From Jaltomata sinuosa (Eukaryota > Streptophyta > Magnoliopsida > Solanales > Solanaceae): a DNA stretch of 64,000 nt. The notes beneath the pieces are model-generated. The model was not told the origin of the DNA. It worked only from the letters and a program-made list of their open reading frames with translations, and did not search any database. Location of the stretch: assembly GCA_003996215.1 (NCBI GenBank), contig QJPP01001778.1, positions 62,001-126,000 of the forward strand, written 5' to 3'. Position 1 is the first letter of the stretch. Every line of letters begins with the position of its first letter. The position numbers and the translations under genes are program-made. This document shows positions 22,704 to 34,470 of the stretch, piece after piece.

Positions 22704-24946
22704 TCACAAGTAAAGAAGGTATGTATATAAAAAATGATTCCAAATATCAGGAACTCCAGGGAGGCACCAATGTATACAATCAGCATAACTACTTGGATTT
22801 GCCAATTGTTCTTTGGTCAGAGGATCCCAATGCTTTCTATAGATTGATGAATGACCTTCCTTTCTATATTCAGAAAGTTGAGTAATGTTGAGCAACTCTA
22901 CTTTGAGACCACTCTTCTCATTCAATTTCTGGATGGCCACTTCCACCAATTTCATCATCTCAGAATCCGAGTCTGATCCCCAATACTTTGTATTAGAAAT
23001 TGGCTCTGTTTCATTGTAGCAATTCTGACCATTTGCCTTCCCCCAATCTTCTGCCCTGCCATTTAGTGTTTCAATTGTTTCATTAGACAATTATTACTTA
23101 TATGACAGTATGCGTGAACTCATAAACTAATTGAAAGTCAAAAGCCAACTAGATGCATACAATGTACAAAGCCAAAGTCAAGAATAAAAGATGATTCATT
23201 ACCTAATCCCATATCACAAGAGACTTGTTCCTACAAGGAACTTGACATCAGCTCCAACTTATTTATACTTATTTTCTTGTACTTGCCACAAATAAAGAAT
23301 GAACAGGAGGACAGTCTGCTTTCATGTTGTAAATTAAATATGGAGGCATTCAAAGATGCAATTAGTAAATTCTTTTAGAATGGGTTGTTGAAAGTACTAA
23401 AGTTGGAATGGTTCTTCGGAATTGGCAAACGCATCTGTCAAAATGACTTCTTGAAGGCACTATCATTTATCTCCTAATATGTCACACCTTACTTGACAGT
23501 AAACAAATTTGAATAGTTAGAGCAGATTTGAGAGAAAAATACGTACTAATAAATGACTTCTTGTTTTTCTAAAACGTCAAATGTTTTTTAAACAAATTCA
23601 ATAATTTGATAAATGGAAAAAGTAATAGTACTATATACCTGTTGTGAGTAGGTGACAAGCTAACAAAGAAAACTCGAGTCTTGGTGCGGTTAACATGAGT
23701 ATCCAACCAATCTGCCCATGTTTGTAGCCCCAACTCGTATGTACGCAGCATCCCCAAATATTCATACTTTGGATTTGCACTTTCAAATGATCCCCACCTG
23801 GAATTACACAATCTCTATCAGAATTACTGAACATCTTATGTCTAAAATCTTGAAATGAGGACAATGGTTTTCTAATTAATGGCCAAAGGTCGCAAAAGGT
23901 GTACTCACAGAACCTTCAAATTCAATCTCCACCACAGATATGAATTAAATACGAGCACATCAGCATCTTTCCAAATTCTGGCATGCTTCTCTATAGAATT
24001 GACTCTGACAGTGCGCTCTACCACACGATGATACGATGGATCGTCACAATTTGATTCAACTAACAATGGTGCCCAGTAGAAATCAATAGTAGCATTGTAC
24101 TCCTTCACCAATGTTAAAATACAAAAACTAATTAGCAACTGCAATCAAATTTCAATGGAAAGAGCAACATGAGGTATTGGAGAAGCAATTGTTGAAACTC
24201 GACAAGAGCCAAGAGGGGTTGCAACCTCCACCTCCAAACCAAAGGTTGTGGTTCGAGTCACCAAGGGAGCAAAACGGGGAGCTCCGGAGCTCCTGAGGGG
24301 AGGGGTAAAAGAAAAAATTTAGTTGAAACTCACAATAGTTTTAAAGGTGACCAAAGAGCCATTATAGTGAACATATTTGAGATGATTAGGGATTTGTGAC
24401 TCTAATATGCAGACCATTGAAACCCACTGATTCCTATTGAGTGAATCTCCCACGTAAACAACCCTTTTGTTCCTCAACTTCTCCAACATCGCCGTGGCAT
24501 TAAATCTTTGCAAAATCAAGAATTACAATCAAATACCCAGGAACAAAAATTAGGAGAAATGAAAAAAAAAAAAAGTGAATAATTCAGTACCTTGGAAGGT
24601 CACAATCATGAGGTTGCCATTTCCAGTATAGATAGTCAAGATTCTTTCTCCCAAACTTCTGACAAGCCATTCCTTCATCCATGAAGGAACAATTTGTCCC
24701 GTTATATAAAGGGCGAGATTGGTTATCAAATACCCATTTCCCAGAATAGAAATTGCAGCTAGATAATGAGCTTTTCTGGGTCTGCTTCTCAACTAACTTT
24801 GGAGCTCCACTACTCCCTCTGGACATCGACAAAGCTGTAATGACTAGAACCGCAGTGATAATTGCTACCAGCAACTGAAAAGTTAGCTGAATACCCATTC
24901 CTTTGTTTTTAAAACTACAGCAGAAAAGTACTGGTCTTCCATTCAT
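22704..24946 (-). CDS. TRICHOME BIREFRINGENCE-LIKE protein 1 (410 aa, 5 exons)
   Basis: Exons are 24946-24591, 24505-24334, 24102-23909, 23797-23639 and 23055-22704, giving 411 codons with consistent phases and GT/AG introns. The product has one N-terminal transmembrane anchor (about 20-42), a TBL domain starting SSCNFYSGKWVFDNQSRPLY, the GDS motif VGDSLNRNQW with Ser140, and the C-terminal DxxH motif DCIHWCLPGVPDIWN (Asp386, His389). This is the PC-esterase/DUF231 fold of Golgi O-acetyltransferases that acetylate xylan, mannan or pectin; the sequence looks nearest the xylan-acting TBL28-35 group, but the acceptor cannot be told from sequence alone. The exon 3 acceptor was chosen to keep FKTIEYNATIDFYWAPLL in frame. 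A SINE lies in intron 2. Confidence 0.9.
24201..24321 (+). mobile_element. SINE in TBL1 intron 2
   Basis: A 121-bp tRNA-related sequence with box B-like GTGGTTCGAGTCACC and a GAGCTCCGGAGCTCC hairpin, flanked by the 10-bp duplication GTTGAAACTC at 24191-24200 and 24322-24331. The same GTTGAAACTC phrase, uninterrupted, stands at this point in the TBL2 intron. The right duplication overlaps the exon 2 splice donor. Confidence 0.7.
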
Positions 24947-25951
24947 TTCTTTCTCTGCTTTTTCAGGCTTTTGCTTTCTTTTTACGGTTCGTTTCCTCTT
25001 TAAAAATGGTGGGAATTAGACATGATTGGTAGAGATGAAAATGGCGAGCTCGTCAAAGAAGCAAACAGTTAGCCTGATTATATTGACCCAAATTTGGGAC
25101 TGATTTTATCTCTACATCAATAACAAATTCCGTACTAATATTACTTTATCACTTCCAATTTATTCGATTTCCTCTTTTTTACCCTCTAAGATATTGATAC
25201 CGTTTGTTTTATATTATTGCCTCCGTCCAAATTTATATGAAACAATCCGATTAGGTATGTAATTTAAGAAAAAAAAATACTTTTAAAATTCGTGATCTAA
25301 AATATTATTTAACTAGTTTAAATTTCACATAAATCAAAGAAGAAAAGTAGAGGTAATTGTTTTCTAAACTATAGTGGAAGATCGAGGAGGGGCAAGTGGT
25401 TTTGAACTTTACCGAAAACGAAAGTTGCTCTCCAATTTAGATATTTGTGTTAATTTTCAATGACGACTCAATACCTTGTCAAAGTGGCAAATGAATACTT
25501 TTCTTTCTTTATTCCTATTAATAAAAGTTGTGTTAACCGAAAAATCTAAGTATTTCATTTGGTTAATTATGAATTTTTATTTTATTGTTGAGTGTTAATT
25601 TTCTTCACCTTATAATTTCCTTTTCTATTTCCCTTTGCTCTTACCCCCAATTTCTTTCTTTTTTTAAATTATATTAGTATTTTATTTATTTTCCTTACTT
25701 TTTTCCTTTTAATGATTTTCGACTTAATAACAAATGTACATTTCAGATCTCTACGTTTGCCAAAGTCCAAAATACACTATTCACGAATCACGAGTCACGT
25801 ACGGCTGCTAAGTAATTTAGAAAGGCTCTTAAATTTATCAAAAGGTCTTTGTTATGCGTTGAAGCATTCTGAACTCGAGTAGCCCCTTGAATTACTCAAA
25901 CCTTTCTCACTGATTTTAACAAAGACTGTCAAACATATGCGTATATTACTA
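24947..25951. other. Intergenic between TBL1 and TBL2, left part
   Basis: Upstream region of TBL1 and AT-rich DNA. A Stowaway-like left end (CCTCCGTCCAAATTTATATG at 25220) is present without a recognisable right end. Confidence 0.5.
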
Positions 25952-26187
25952 CTCCATCCGTTTCATTTTACTCGATCTTTATATTAAAAATAAATATTTT
26001 ATTTTGCTTGTTCATTTTAACAAATTAAGAGAGTTTTAGTATTAAATATTTTTATAGAATAGTAATAGTCAAATTCAGAGTTCAAAGATGATTAATAAGG
26101 TCAATTTAATAAATTACACTTCTAATTAAAATTTTCTCAAAAAATGTCTCAGATTAATAGGGATCAAGTAATATGAAACAAAGGAAA
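25952..26187. mobile_element. Stowaway-like MITE
   Basis: Begins CTCCATCCGTTTCATTTTAC and ends with the degenerate complement ATGAAACAAAGGAAA, flanked by TA on both sides. No coding capacity. Confidence 0.55.
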
Positions 26188-26371
26188 TATTAAAAGAATG
26201 AGATTTTAAGATGACATGACATGTTGTTAATTAGGAGAGAATGAGACTTTTATAGTTTTTTGTATTTATTTATTTTTAAGGAAAATAATAATAGTTGTAT
26301 GATTTGTTTTGTCCTAGTGATTTTTTAGGCAATTCTCAAAATTTGGATGACCGCTTAGGGAATTAGTTCTG

Positions 26372-26520
26372 CACCCAAGGGTGTGGTTGAGAACCATGAG
26401 ATTTTAGGTTTAAATTTCAATGGAGACAAAAACACTAGATTATTTCTTTCATCGATCCTAGTTTTGGTGGACCGAATCACCTAATAATTCCTCTGGACCA
26501 CTTTACTTGTTCTTATTAAA
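26372..26520 (+). mobile_element. SINE fragment, same family as 15262-15482
   Basis: Starts CACCCAAGGGTGTGGTTGAG and continues with AACCATGAGATTTTAGG, AGACAAAAACACTAG and TTTTGGTGGACCGA, as in the Solanaceae SINE, but with an internal deletion near box A and no clear target duplication. Confidence 0.65.
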
Positions 26521-27032
26521 AATAAATGGTCAAAAATAATAGTAATTTTAGAAAATCAAGACATAATTGAGTATACTTCTCATTTTGTCCTTAGTAATAA
26601 TAATTCTTGAAAGTATTAAACATTACCTAATTAACATAGAAAATCAAAATGAAAAACACATACACATACTCTAATACTGTGATTACTTAGATTAACTCTC
26701 TTTTTATTTATTAAAAAAATTATTTATTAAAAAGAGATTAATATTTTAAATAATTGAAAATAATAAATAAAAATACAATAATCAAAACGCACAATTTTTT
26801 AAAATAACATGTAAACGAAAAAATTGACAAATTTGGAGGGAGTATATGTTGATGGTAACAAGTAACAGCATAGTTATCGAAAACAGAAATCAGGAATTAA
26901 CTCTACTTTCTTTTCCAAAGAAACCTTAAAGACAGATGTCTGTTGTTACACAGACTTGGTCAATTTGGCACTTGTCTAGCCTCTAGGGGTGTTAAACTAA
27001 ATTTGGCCTAATCAAACTAAGCTAAATTAATA

Positions 27033-27336
27033 CTCTCTTAGTTTCTAAATATTTGTCATCCTTATTAAAATAAATGAAATATTTGTCATCCTTATTAAGA
27101 ATAAATGATTCATAATATTTGTCATTTAAAAAAAAAGACATAATCAATTGTTTGTTTCCATTTTATCCTTAGTCATAAATATGAGAGATATTAGGATGGA
27201 TCAAAAGAGAGAAATATTAAATAAAGAATAGTAATAAATAAAATAAGGGTAATCTAGTCAAGTTACCTTCTAGTTAATGTTTTCCTTAAGGGGGTGTATA
27301 AAATAAAATATGACAAGTATTTAGGAATGGAGAAAG
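27033..27336. mobile_element. Stowaway-like MITE
   Basis: Left end CTCTCTTAGTTTCTAAATATTTG is complementary to the right end AAGTATTTAGGAATGGAGAAAG, flanked by TA at 27031-27032 and 27337-27338. ATTTGTCATCCTTATTA is duplicated inside the left arm. Confidence 0.7.
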
Positions 27337-27577
27337 TAAATGAACTGCATATTAAGCTCACTTTTGGATAAGCTAAACTAGACGAATCAAAATAAACTGA
27401 GTTAATAAGTGTCCAAACTTAGGCGAATACAGGCTAATTTTACCATCCCTACCCTTGTCATTGATCTTCACTGTTCAAATCTTTGAGAGCATAAAAAATT
27501 CCACCTCTTTAAAAGAACAAATGAATCCAATTACATTCTTAATGTTTTGTAAGAGAACTAGTCTCATTCTACATGTG

Positions 27578-29715
27578 TCACAAGTAAAGAAGGTATACAT
27601 ATAAAATATGATTCCAAACATCAGGAACTCCAGGAAGACACCAATGTGTACAATCAGCATAACTACTTGGCTTTGCTAATTGTTCTTTGGTTAGAGGATC
27701 CCAATGCTTTCTGTAAATGGATGGATGTGAATCTTTTCTATATTCAGAAAGTTGAGTAATGTTGAGCAAATCTGCTTTGACACCACTCCTTTCATTCAGT
27801 TTCTTAATTGCTGCTTCCACCAATCTCATCATTCCTGGATCTGATTCTGATCCCCAATACTCTGCATTTGAAATTGGTTCTGTTTCATTGTAGCAATTCT
27901 CACTCTCTTCCTTCCCCCACTCTTCTCCCCTGCCATTATATAATTCAGATATTTTCTAAATCAGTACTATACCTGCTTTCATTTTTGTAAAATCATATAA
28001 TGAGCGTGTTAGTAGAGGAAGAGGTAGACCTAAAAGTTACAAATACAAGGAAGTTATCTCGAAAGATTTAAAATATATTGAGTCCAAACAGATCCAGCAA
28101 AAGATAGATAATAGTGGAAGTTGAAAATCCGTACAAGTGATACCAACTAGTAGAAGACTAGTGCGTACTAGAGTGTATTATGGACCCAAGCGGAGCATAT
28201 GACATTGAGGATTCATACAACCGAACCTACTAGTTGTGGTTGAGGAATGGTAGTCACTGGTGTTGTTATAGCATGTTTAATGTAGGGACGGATGTAGAGG
28301 GTCAATTACGGGTTCATATGAACTCAGTAGCCTTTACCTAGTTCTTACATATTAAGAAATCACTAAATATCCATAAGTATTTGACAAGTGAGGCTTGCTC
28401 AAGTGGTTGATTCCATCATTTACTGAGGTTGAGGATTCGAGTCACACAGGAGGGTAAGTGGAAACACTATTGATCCTTCTCGTTCAATGTTGCAATTAGA
28501 AAAAGTTTTACAAAGAGAAGGGGTGAATTATATACCTGCTGTGCGTGGGCGACATGCTAGCAAAGAAAACTCTTGTTTTGGTACGGTTGACATGAGTATC
28601 CAACCAATCTGCCCATGTCTTTAGCCCCAACTCGTATGTACGCAACATCCCCAATTGTTCATACTTTGCATCTGCACTTTCAAACGAACCCCACCTGAAA
28701 TTGCACAAATCACTGTCATATTCAGTGGGGCATCTTATTCCCAAAATCTTGAAATTAAGTACAATTTCTTATGAGTGATTAAAGGTTGCAAGGATATGTG
28801 TACTCACAGAACAGTCAAATCCAATCGCCACCATAAATAGGAGTTAAAGACAAGCACATCAGCATCTTCCCAAAATCTAGCATGTTTCTCTATTGAATCG
28901 ACTCTTAGAACGCGATCTTTCACACGATGATGCCAAGCATCGTCACAATTAGATTCCACCAACAATGGTGCCCAGTAGAAATCAATAGTAGCATTGTATT
29001 CCTTCACCAATATAATGTTGGAAACAAGATCTAAGCCCACTGCATTTCAAACTTGAATAACCAAAGAGCAAACACATAATAATGGTTGAAACTCAACTCA
29101 CAATAGCTTTTAATGTGACCAAAGAGCCATTGAAGTGAACATGTTTGAGATGAGTATGGATTGATGACTCCAGCATGCAGACCAGTGAAACCCACTGATT
29201 CCTATTGAGTGAATCTCCCACATACACAAGCCTCTTGTTCCTCAATTTCTCCAACATCGCCGTGGCATTAAATCTTTATGCGCAAAATCAAGAATTAGTA
29301 CAATCCAAATGAGGAAAAATAGAAGGAAAACAGAGAAGCACTACTACTACTACTACCTTGGAAGGTCACAATCATGGGGTTGCCATTTCCAATAGAGATA
29401 GTTGGTGTCTTTTCTTCCATAATTCTGGCAAGCCATTCCATCATCCAAGAACGAAATGAAGGAACAATTCGACCCATTATAGAAAGGGTGAGATTGGTTA
29501 TCAAATACCCATTTACCTGAAAAGAAATTGCAGCTGGATAATGAGTTCAACTGAGGCGTTTTCCCTATTTCCTGCAGCTTAATCTCTCTGGACAGGGACA
29601 AAGTTGCGATAACTAGAACCGCGATGATAATTGCTACCAGCAGCTGAAAGGTTATCTGAATGCCCATTACCTTGTTATTCCAACTACTCCAGAATAGTAC
29701 TGGTCTCCCATTCAT
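27578..29715 (-). CDS. TRICHOME BIREFRINGENCE-LIKE protein 2 (411 aa, 5 exons)
   Basis: Exons are 29715-29357, 29273-29102, 29001-28808, 28694-28536 and 27929-27578. Exons 2 to 5 have exactly the lengths of TBL1 (172, 194, 159 and 352 nt), so this is a tandem duplicate. It has an N-terminal anchor (LTF-type QLLVAIIIAVLVIATLSL), SSCNFFSGKWVFDNQSHPFY, the GDS motif with Ser141 and DCTHWCLPGVPDVWN (Asp387, His390), so the catalytic residues are intact. It should be a Golgi polysaccharide O-acetyltransferase; the acceptor is unknown. The reading frame is open further upstream to an ATG at 29907, which would add 64 residues, but TBL1 starts at MNGRPVLF and I chose the matching ATG. Intron 4 carries several repeat fragments. 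Confidence 0.9.
28011..28095 (+). mobile_element. LINE (RTE-type) C-terminal fragment in TBL2 intron 4
   Basis: The plus strand translates to RGRGRPKSYKYKEVISKDL, matching the RGHGRPKKYWREVIRQDL tail of the LINE at 35731-36985. Too short to be active. Confidence 0.6.
28288..28380. mobile_element. hAT-like element end in TBL2 intron 4
   Basis: GGGACGGATGTAGAGGGTC followed by CGGGTTCATATGAACTCAGT resembles the terminal region of CAGGGGCGGA-type hAT elements. Only one end is recognisable. Confidence 0.4.
28383..28500 (+). mobile_element. SINE-like fragment in TBL2 intron 4
   Basis: TTGCTCAAGTGGTTGATTCC (box A-like) and GAGGATTCGAGTCACAC (box B-like) at tRNA-promoter spacing. No target duplication was found. 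Confidence 0.45.
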
Positions 29716-29924
29716 TTTTCTGTTTCTGGTTTCTGTTTCTGTTTGCAAGTTATTGAAATATGCCATCATTGATTGATTTGGATCCTGGTGGCTCTTTGCT
29801 GATTTGTCTCTGAACCCTGCTGTATTAAAGAATTGCCTAGTACTTGAGTAATTTTTTCCCCACCAAAAATTCAAACATGCTCTACTTACAAATAACATCA
29901 ACAACATATCAAGTGTATGAGATA

Positions 29925-30172
29925 CTCCCTCGGTTTCAAATTAAGTGATCTATTTTGACTTGACACGGAGTTTAAAAAAATAAAGAAGATTTTTGAATCT
30001 TGTAGTCTTAAATTAAAGATATGTCAAATGTACTAAAATGTTATTTAATTTTGTGGTCTTAAACATGTCATGTAGAATGTTGAAATTAAAAAATTGCTAA
30101 AAGGGGAAAAGATCATTCTTTTTTAAACGGATTAAAAAGGAAAGTAAATCAAACAAACTGAAATGGAGGGAG
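29925..30172. mobile_element. Stowaway-like MITE (family with 47201 and 49680)
   Basis: Begins CTCCCTCGGTTTCAAATTA and ends AAACTGAAATGGAGGGAG, flanked by TA at 29923-29924 and 30173-30174. The body (TTGACTTGACACGGAGTTTA) is shared with the elements at 47201-47420 and 49680-49895. Confidence 0.8.
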
Positions 30173-30755
30173 TATAAAATTAGGTATAATATTAGAGAGA
30201 AGTAGAGTAGCAACAACAAATAATACTACAACGATGGAAAGGAAACAACATGTAATCATAAAATGGAACAATAAAATAGTAGGAAAGTAACGATAATAAT
30301 ACTAATAAGAGCCTACTAACCTTTATGGATTATAAATAGTAGAATAATATACTAGATCTTTATGGAATCATTTTGTTCATTTCTTCGAATTTCAAGGGCA
30401 TTAGCACTACTGATATTACTACTACAAGCTGACTACTTAATAAATTGAAATAGATGCATGTGCAAGATTGAAGCCTGACCAACGCTTTGAAATATTTTAG
30501 AAGAGAAATTAGCTGTCGATCTGGATATATGTGTGTCTTATTAATGACCACTCAACAACTCGTCAGAATGCCAACCATACTGGTATGTTCAATCTGGGAA
30601 ATTTATTGTATTAAAGTATTTGTTCTTTACTCATATATAATGAAAAGTTGACTACCTTTTATGGAACTACGACTAAGAGTTTGAACCAATAGACACTTCA
30701 ACCCTCAAGGTTGGCTAAAATTCCAAATACACTCCCAGAAAGAACTAAATAAGTA

Positions 30756-30989
30756 CTCATCCGTACCACTTTGCTTGTCATATTTTTTTGTTTATACGTC
30801 TCTTAAGAAAAATATTAACTCTTCAATATTTAATATTTCTCTCTTTTGTACTATATTAATATCTCTTCATATTTATGATTAAGGATAAAGATGAAAATAA
30901 ATAACTAGTTGTACTTTGCTTTTTTAAAATGACAACTATTTTATACCATTTATTTTTAATAATTACGATAAGTAAAGTGGTTCGGAGAG
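30756..30989. mobile_element. Stowaway-like MITE
   Basis: CTCATCCGTACCACTTTGCTTG pairs with the right end AGTAAAGTGGTTCGGAGAG. A TA precedes it; the right flank is TG, probably mutated. Confidence 0.6.
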
Positions 30990-31329
30990 TGCATCAAACT
31001 TACCAAGAAATACTCCTCAAATAAGCATATATGTATTTTCAACTCATGTAGCCAGTTGAATTACTAAAATTGCTTTACTCAAGCCCTTCTCTCTGATATT
31101 AATACAAATTGGTGGTGACGATTTCAAGCATCATCTTTCATTCAATTTCAATTGTAATTTTCTTTTTGGTCCAAATTGTAAATTCAATCAAATTAGCACG
31201 TGCCGAATTATTTATACGCCATAGTAATGACAATGAGTTAGAAATTTTACCGCATAAATTTGAGTTTTTTTTTTGTAAATATATTTGAGTTTTCAGTAGA
31301 TTCCTTTGTATGGTACTGGTTTTAAAAAC

Positions 31330-31864
31330 AAGCTTGTGTAATTTATAACTCTTATAACGATCTCATTATAATAGTCTAATTATTTTTTAAATCGATTTTT
31401 CGTGTTATATTTTAATTCTCTATAGCAACATTTTACTATAACAACAATGTCATTCATTATAGCAGTACATTCTTTATAAAATTACCCCTACATAACAATT
31501 ATATTCAAATATTGTGTATATATATTTTGTAAAAATATATTATGTATAAAATAAAATATTAAAATATTTATGGTAGTCATAACTAATGTCATGCACATAG
31601 TAAATTTCAAGTAAAAATATCTAACATAAAAAACAATTGTATTTATATAGTGTCCATCAGTTATGGTCATAACTTCACGAGAAAAAAGACTATTGATATT
31701 TGTCTTTTGTACGTCCATTCTTTTTTTAATTTTGCATATTTTTATCTATAACGTCTAAATGAGATCTAAACGTCAAATGTCACTATACATATATAACAAC
31801 ACCTCTATATAACAGCCATGAAACCTTAAGATAAACAATGCTACTATAGAGAGGTTCGACTGTA
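31330..31864. mobile_element. MITE-like repeat
   Basis: The right end, on the complement, reads TACAGTCGAACCTCTCTATA, which I recognise as a common Solanaceae MITE terminus. The left end (TATAACTCTTATAACGATCTC) is degenerate and the boundary uncertain. Confidence 0.4.
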
Positions 31865-32210
31865 CTAATTATTTCGAGTATATTTTGTCTAGAAATTGGA
31901 GAACATCCAAAGCAATTTTTTTTAAGTTCTTTTTCTTAGCTGAAAAATGGAATTCAACTAGACAATTGTAAATCTGGTATATTATAAGCCAAGAAAGTTT
32001 TATTTATGAATAGAACCTGAGCCAAGTCCCATTTTTCATTAAAGCAGCAACCTCACTCGAAACGCCGCATATTTAGGAAAAGTATATGGTTCTTTCCCAG
32101 AAGACAAATAAGAAACTATATAATATCTCCCTGTTTTAAATCCCTTATTCAGATATAATTTGTATACTAAAACATAACATGATTTAATTTTGCTTTTTAT
32201 GTGACAAAGC

Positions 32211-33315
32211 CTAGGCCTCGGCAAAGTTCCTCTGGTTGTAGCAATCAAGGTTGTCCCCAGGAGCAACATTCAATATGGTACAATACCTTCTGTAGAATCC
32301 AATTCGATCTTCCACTTGCGGATTCTGTCCTTTGCCACATTCAATTCCACCGTTAATTATGTTTGTAATGACACCGTAGCCTGGTTGTCGATTTGCTGAA
32401 GTATCAGCAGCTGATGGCGTCCATTGTCCTGTGATAACGTCGTGGCATGATGGCTTGTTGCCTTGTGGTGTCATCCAGAACCATATTGCTGTTTTGAATG
32501 ATATTGTAGCATCTGTGGCTACTAAGTCAGGGTTGTTAACTAGGTCTTGTCCAATTGCCTGCCCAGCTAAGTCATAGTTAGATTGCCTGCAAAAGTTTTA
32601 TCAGTTCTAAATCAGTCATCAAGAACATTGATTTTCTTTTGAGAAAATCATCTGAGATTTCTTTATTGCCACATAAAATGGGACGGAGAGAGTAGTATTC
32701 TATTTTCCTCTGTCTTACGTACCCTGTCAATTGGATGGGTCCTCTGCCATAAAATCCGTTTCCCATTTGGTTGCCTTCTCTAAGAAAGCAATATCCTCCG
32801 GCAAATGGACCATCTGCACTTAGGCTACCACCTGCAAAAGAGCCAATACTTCACTTATTCTAGTGCATATAACTTAAGTCGATTACTTAAAACGCTAGAT
32901 ATATAGCTAGACACTTGTGTTACAATTGACGGTCAGTCCAATTTTGTGTACAAAGATGTTGAACTAATATGACAATGCAAACAGAGTCAAGAACAAATTA
33001 CAAGTATATATAGTTAGGGGATGAGCCAAATTTACCAGTAGTTTCGTGAGAAGTTTGACCGAAAAAGGCAGCGATTTCCTTCTTACGGTCAGTATCATCA
33101 CCAGTAGTACCAAAAGCTGGAAAGGAATTGGCAGCAGCTATGAATGCATCGTAAGTGTAGAAGCCCTTGGCAGGGCATCTATCGTCGTCCCTATTCTTTA
33201 GCATCTCGTTGAACAAGTCGCTGGTCACAATTGTGCCAACATCTTGTGCCAAGCTTCCTGTTAGTAACAACAAAAAGAAGCAAGATAATGCCACTGGTGA
33301 TCCCAACAACTCCAT
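32211..33315 (-). CDS. Class II chitinase B, GH19 (254 aa, 3 exons)
   Basis: Exons are 33315-33036, 32831-32723 and 32586-32211, totalling 255 codons including stop. It begins with a 23-24 residue signal peptide (MELLGSPVALSCFFLLLLTG) and no hevein domain. Length and sequence resemble tobacco acidic PR-P/PR-Q chitinases. HETTGG supplies the general-acid Glu91, and GYCFLREGN carries Glu112 at the second catalytic position. GRGPIQLTG, IWFWMTPQGNKPSCHD and NIINGGIECG follow; the protein ends NFAEA with no vacuolar extension, so it is apoplastic. It is the duplicate of chitinase C (38848-39851), with shared promoter and 3' DNA. Five TTTAGTG-type heptamers lie in the leader. Confidence 0.92.
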
Positions 33316-33334
33316 TTTTGCTTCTTTATGAGCT

Positions 33335-33372
33335 AGTGTTTAGTGTTTAGTGTTTAGTGTTTAGTGTTTAGT
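33335..33372 (+). repeat. Telomere-like heptamer array in the chitinase B leader
   Basis: Five consecutive copies of GTGTTTA (read TTTAGTG in another phase) between the ATG and the TATA box, one base from the plant telomere unit TTTAGGG. It is absent in front of chitinase C. Confidence 0.85.
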
Positions 33373-33380
33373 TAGGTAGG

Positions 33381-33393
33381 TGGTATTTATAGG
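33381..33393 (-). promoter_or_regulatory. TATA box of chitinase B
   Basis: CCTATAAATACCA on the minus strand, about 70 bases upstream of the ATG. The matching site of chitinase C reads CTACAAATACC. Confidence 0.6.
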
Positions 33394-33412
33394 ATCAGAT
33401 TTCAAGTGAGCA

Positions 33413-34470
33413 TAGACTTTTCCACTGATAATGTTAAATGGTGCTTTGATTACTTTGTACTACTATGTTGGTTTTCAACAAAATTGTAGTAATTGTCAAG
33501 TTTGCTTCTTTGTTTGGGTAATGTACGTGTGTCATCATAAATGGCCGTAACGAACGTAGATACAAAATTTTCTTTTAACCAGTAATAACCTACGAGATAT
33601 AGATATGAAAAGATATATATCGAAATTACAATCTAATATTGGTGGAAACTTCACCATATGCTAATTAACAGAATTCAAATCTCACCAGAACTACACCTTT
33701 TGTTTTTTTCTTGACGTGGTGAAATTTGACTGAGTTTATCTTGGCTACGTAATAAAGTAGTCGGGACAAGACTTTTCAACTTGAAGAAATTTCCAGTATA
33801 AGTCAAGTCTTGTTTTATTTTTCTCAAGTCAAGTCTGGAGAGCTATATTTTCCACACACACTCAAGTGAAAACCATTACCTATAGGGGTTTCAAACGAAC
33901 GGGTGGAGCTGAATTTGGTCGGATTGGGTTAATTTAGAACGGGTCAAAATGGGTGGATCAATGGTTGAAAAGAATTGGGTTAAAATAGAGTCCAACCAAC
34001 TCCTTATAAGGTGAACAGAGACCTTTCCATTGATCAGGTTAAATGTGGCTTTGATTAATTTGTACTACTATGTCAGTTTTCAACAAAATTGTAGTAATTG
34101 TCAAGTTTGCTTCTTTGTTTGGGTCATGTACGTGTGTCATCATAAATGGCCGTAACAAACGTATACAAAATTTTCTCTTCACCTATAATAACCTAGGAGA
34201 TATAAATATGAAAAAATATATATCGAAATTACAATCTAATATTGGTGGTAACTTCACCATATGCTAATTAAAAGAATTCAAGTGAGCGTTTGGCCATGAG
34301 ATTTTTTCATTATTTTTCGAAAAATTATTTTACTTTTTTCCGAAAATAATATTTGGCCATAAAAATTCTAAATACAACTCCAGAATTGTATTTAGAACGG
34401 ATCAAAATGGGTGGATCAATGGTTGAAATGAATTGGGTCAAAATAGAGTCCAACCAACTCCTTATAATTT
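33413..34470. repeat. Duplicated upstream module of chitinase B
   Basis: DNA of 33440-33665 and 33930-34010 recurs at 34035-34280 and 34395-34465 in the same order. Shared phrases are TTGTAGTAATTGTCAAGTTT, ACGTGTGTCATCATAAATGG and GTCCAACCAACTCCTTATAA. A third partial match lies upstream of chitinase C (39958-40075). Confidence 0.8.

Larger units (their letters stand above)
30173..32210. other. Intergenic between TBL2 and chitinase B
   Basis: AT-rich. It holds two MITE-like elements listed separately and no coding sequence. The last 170 bases resemble the DNA just downstream of chitinase C and belong to the chitinase duplication. Confidence 0.6.

Noticed and set aside
29716..29907. 64-residue N-terminal extension of TBL2
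   Set aside because: Open in frame, but TBL1 starts at the equivalent MNGRPVLF and the extension has no TBL similarity; kept only as an alternative start.
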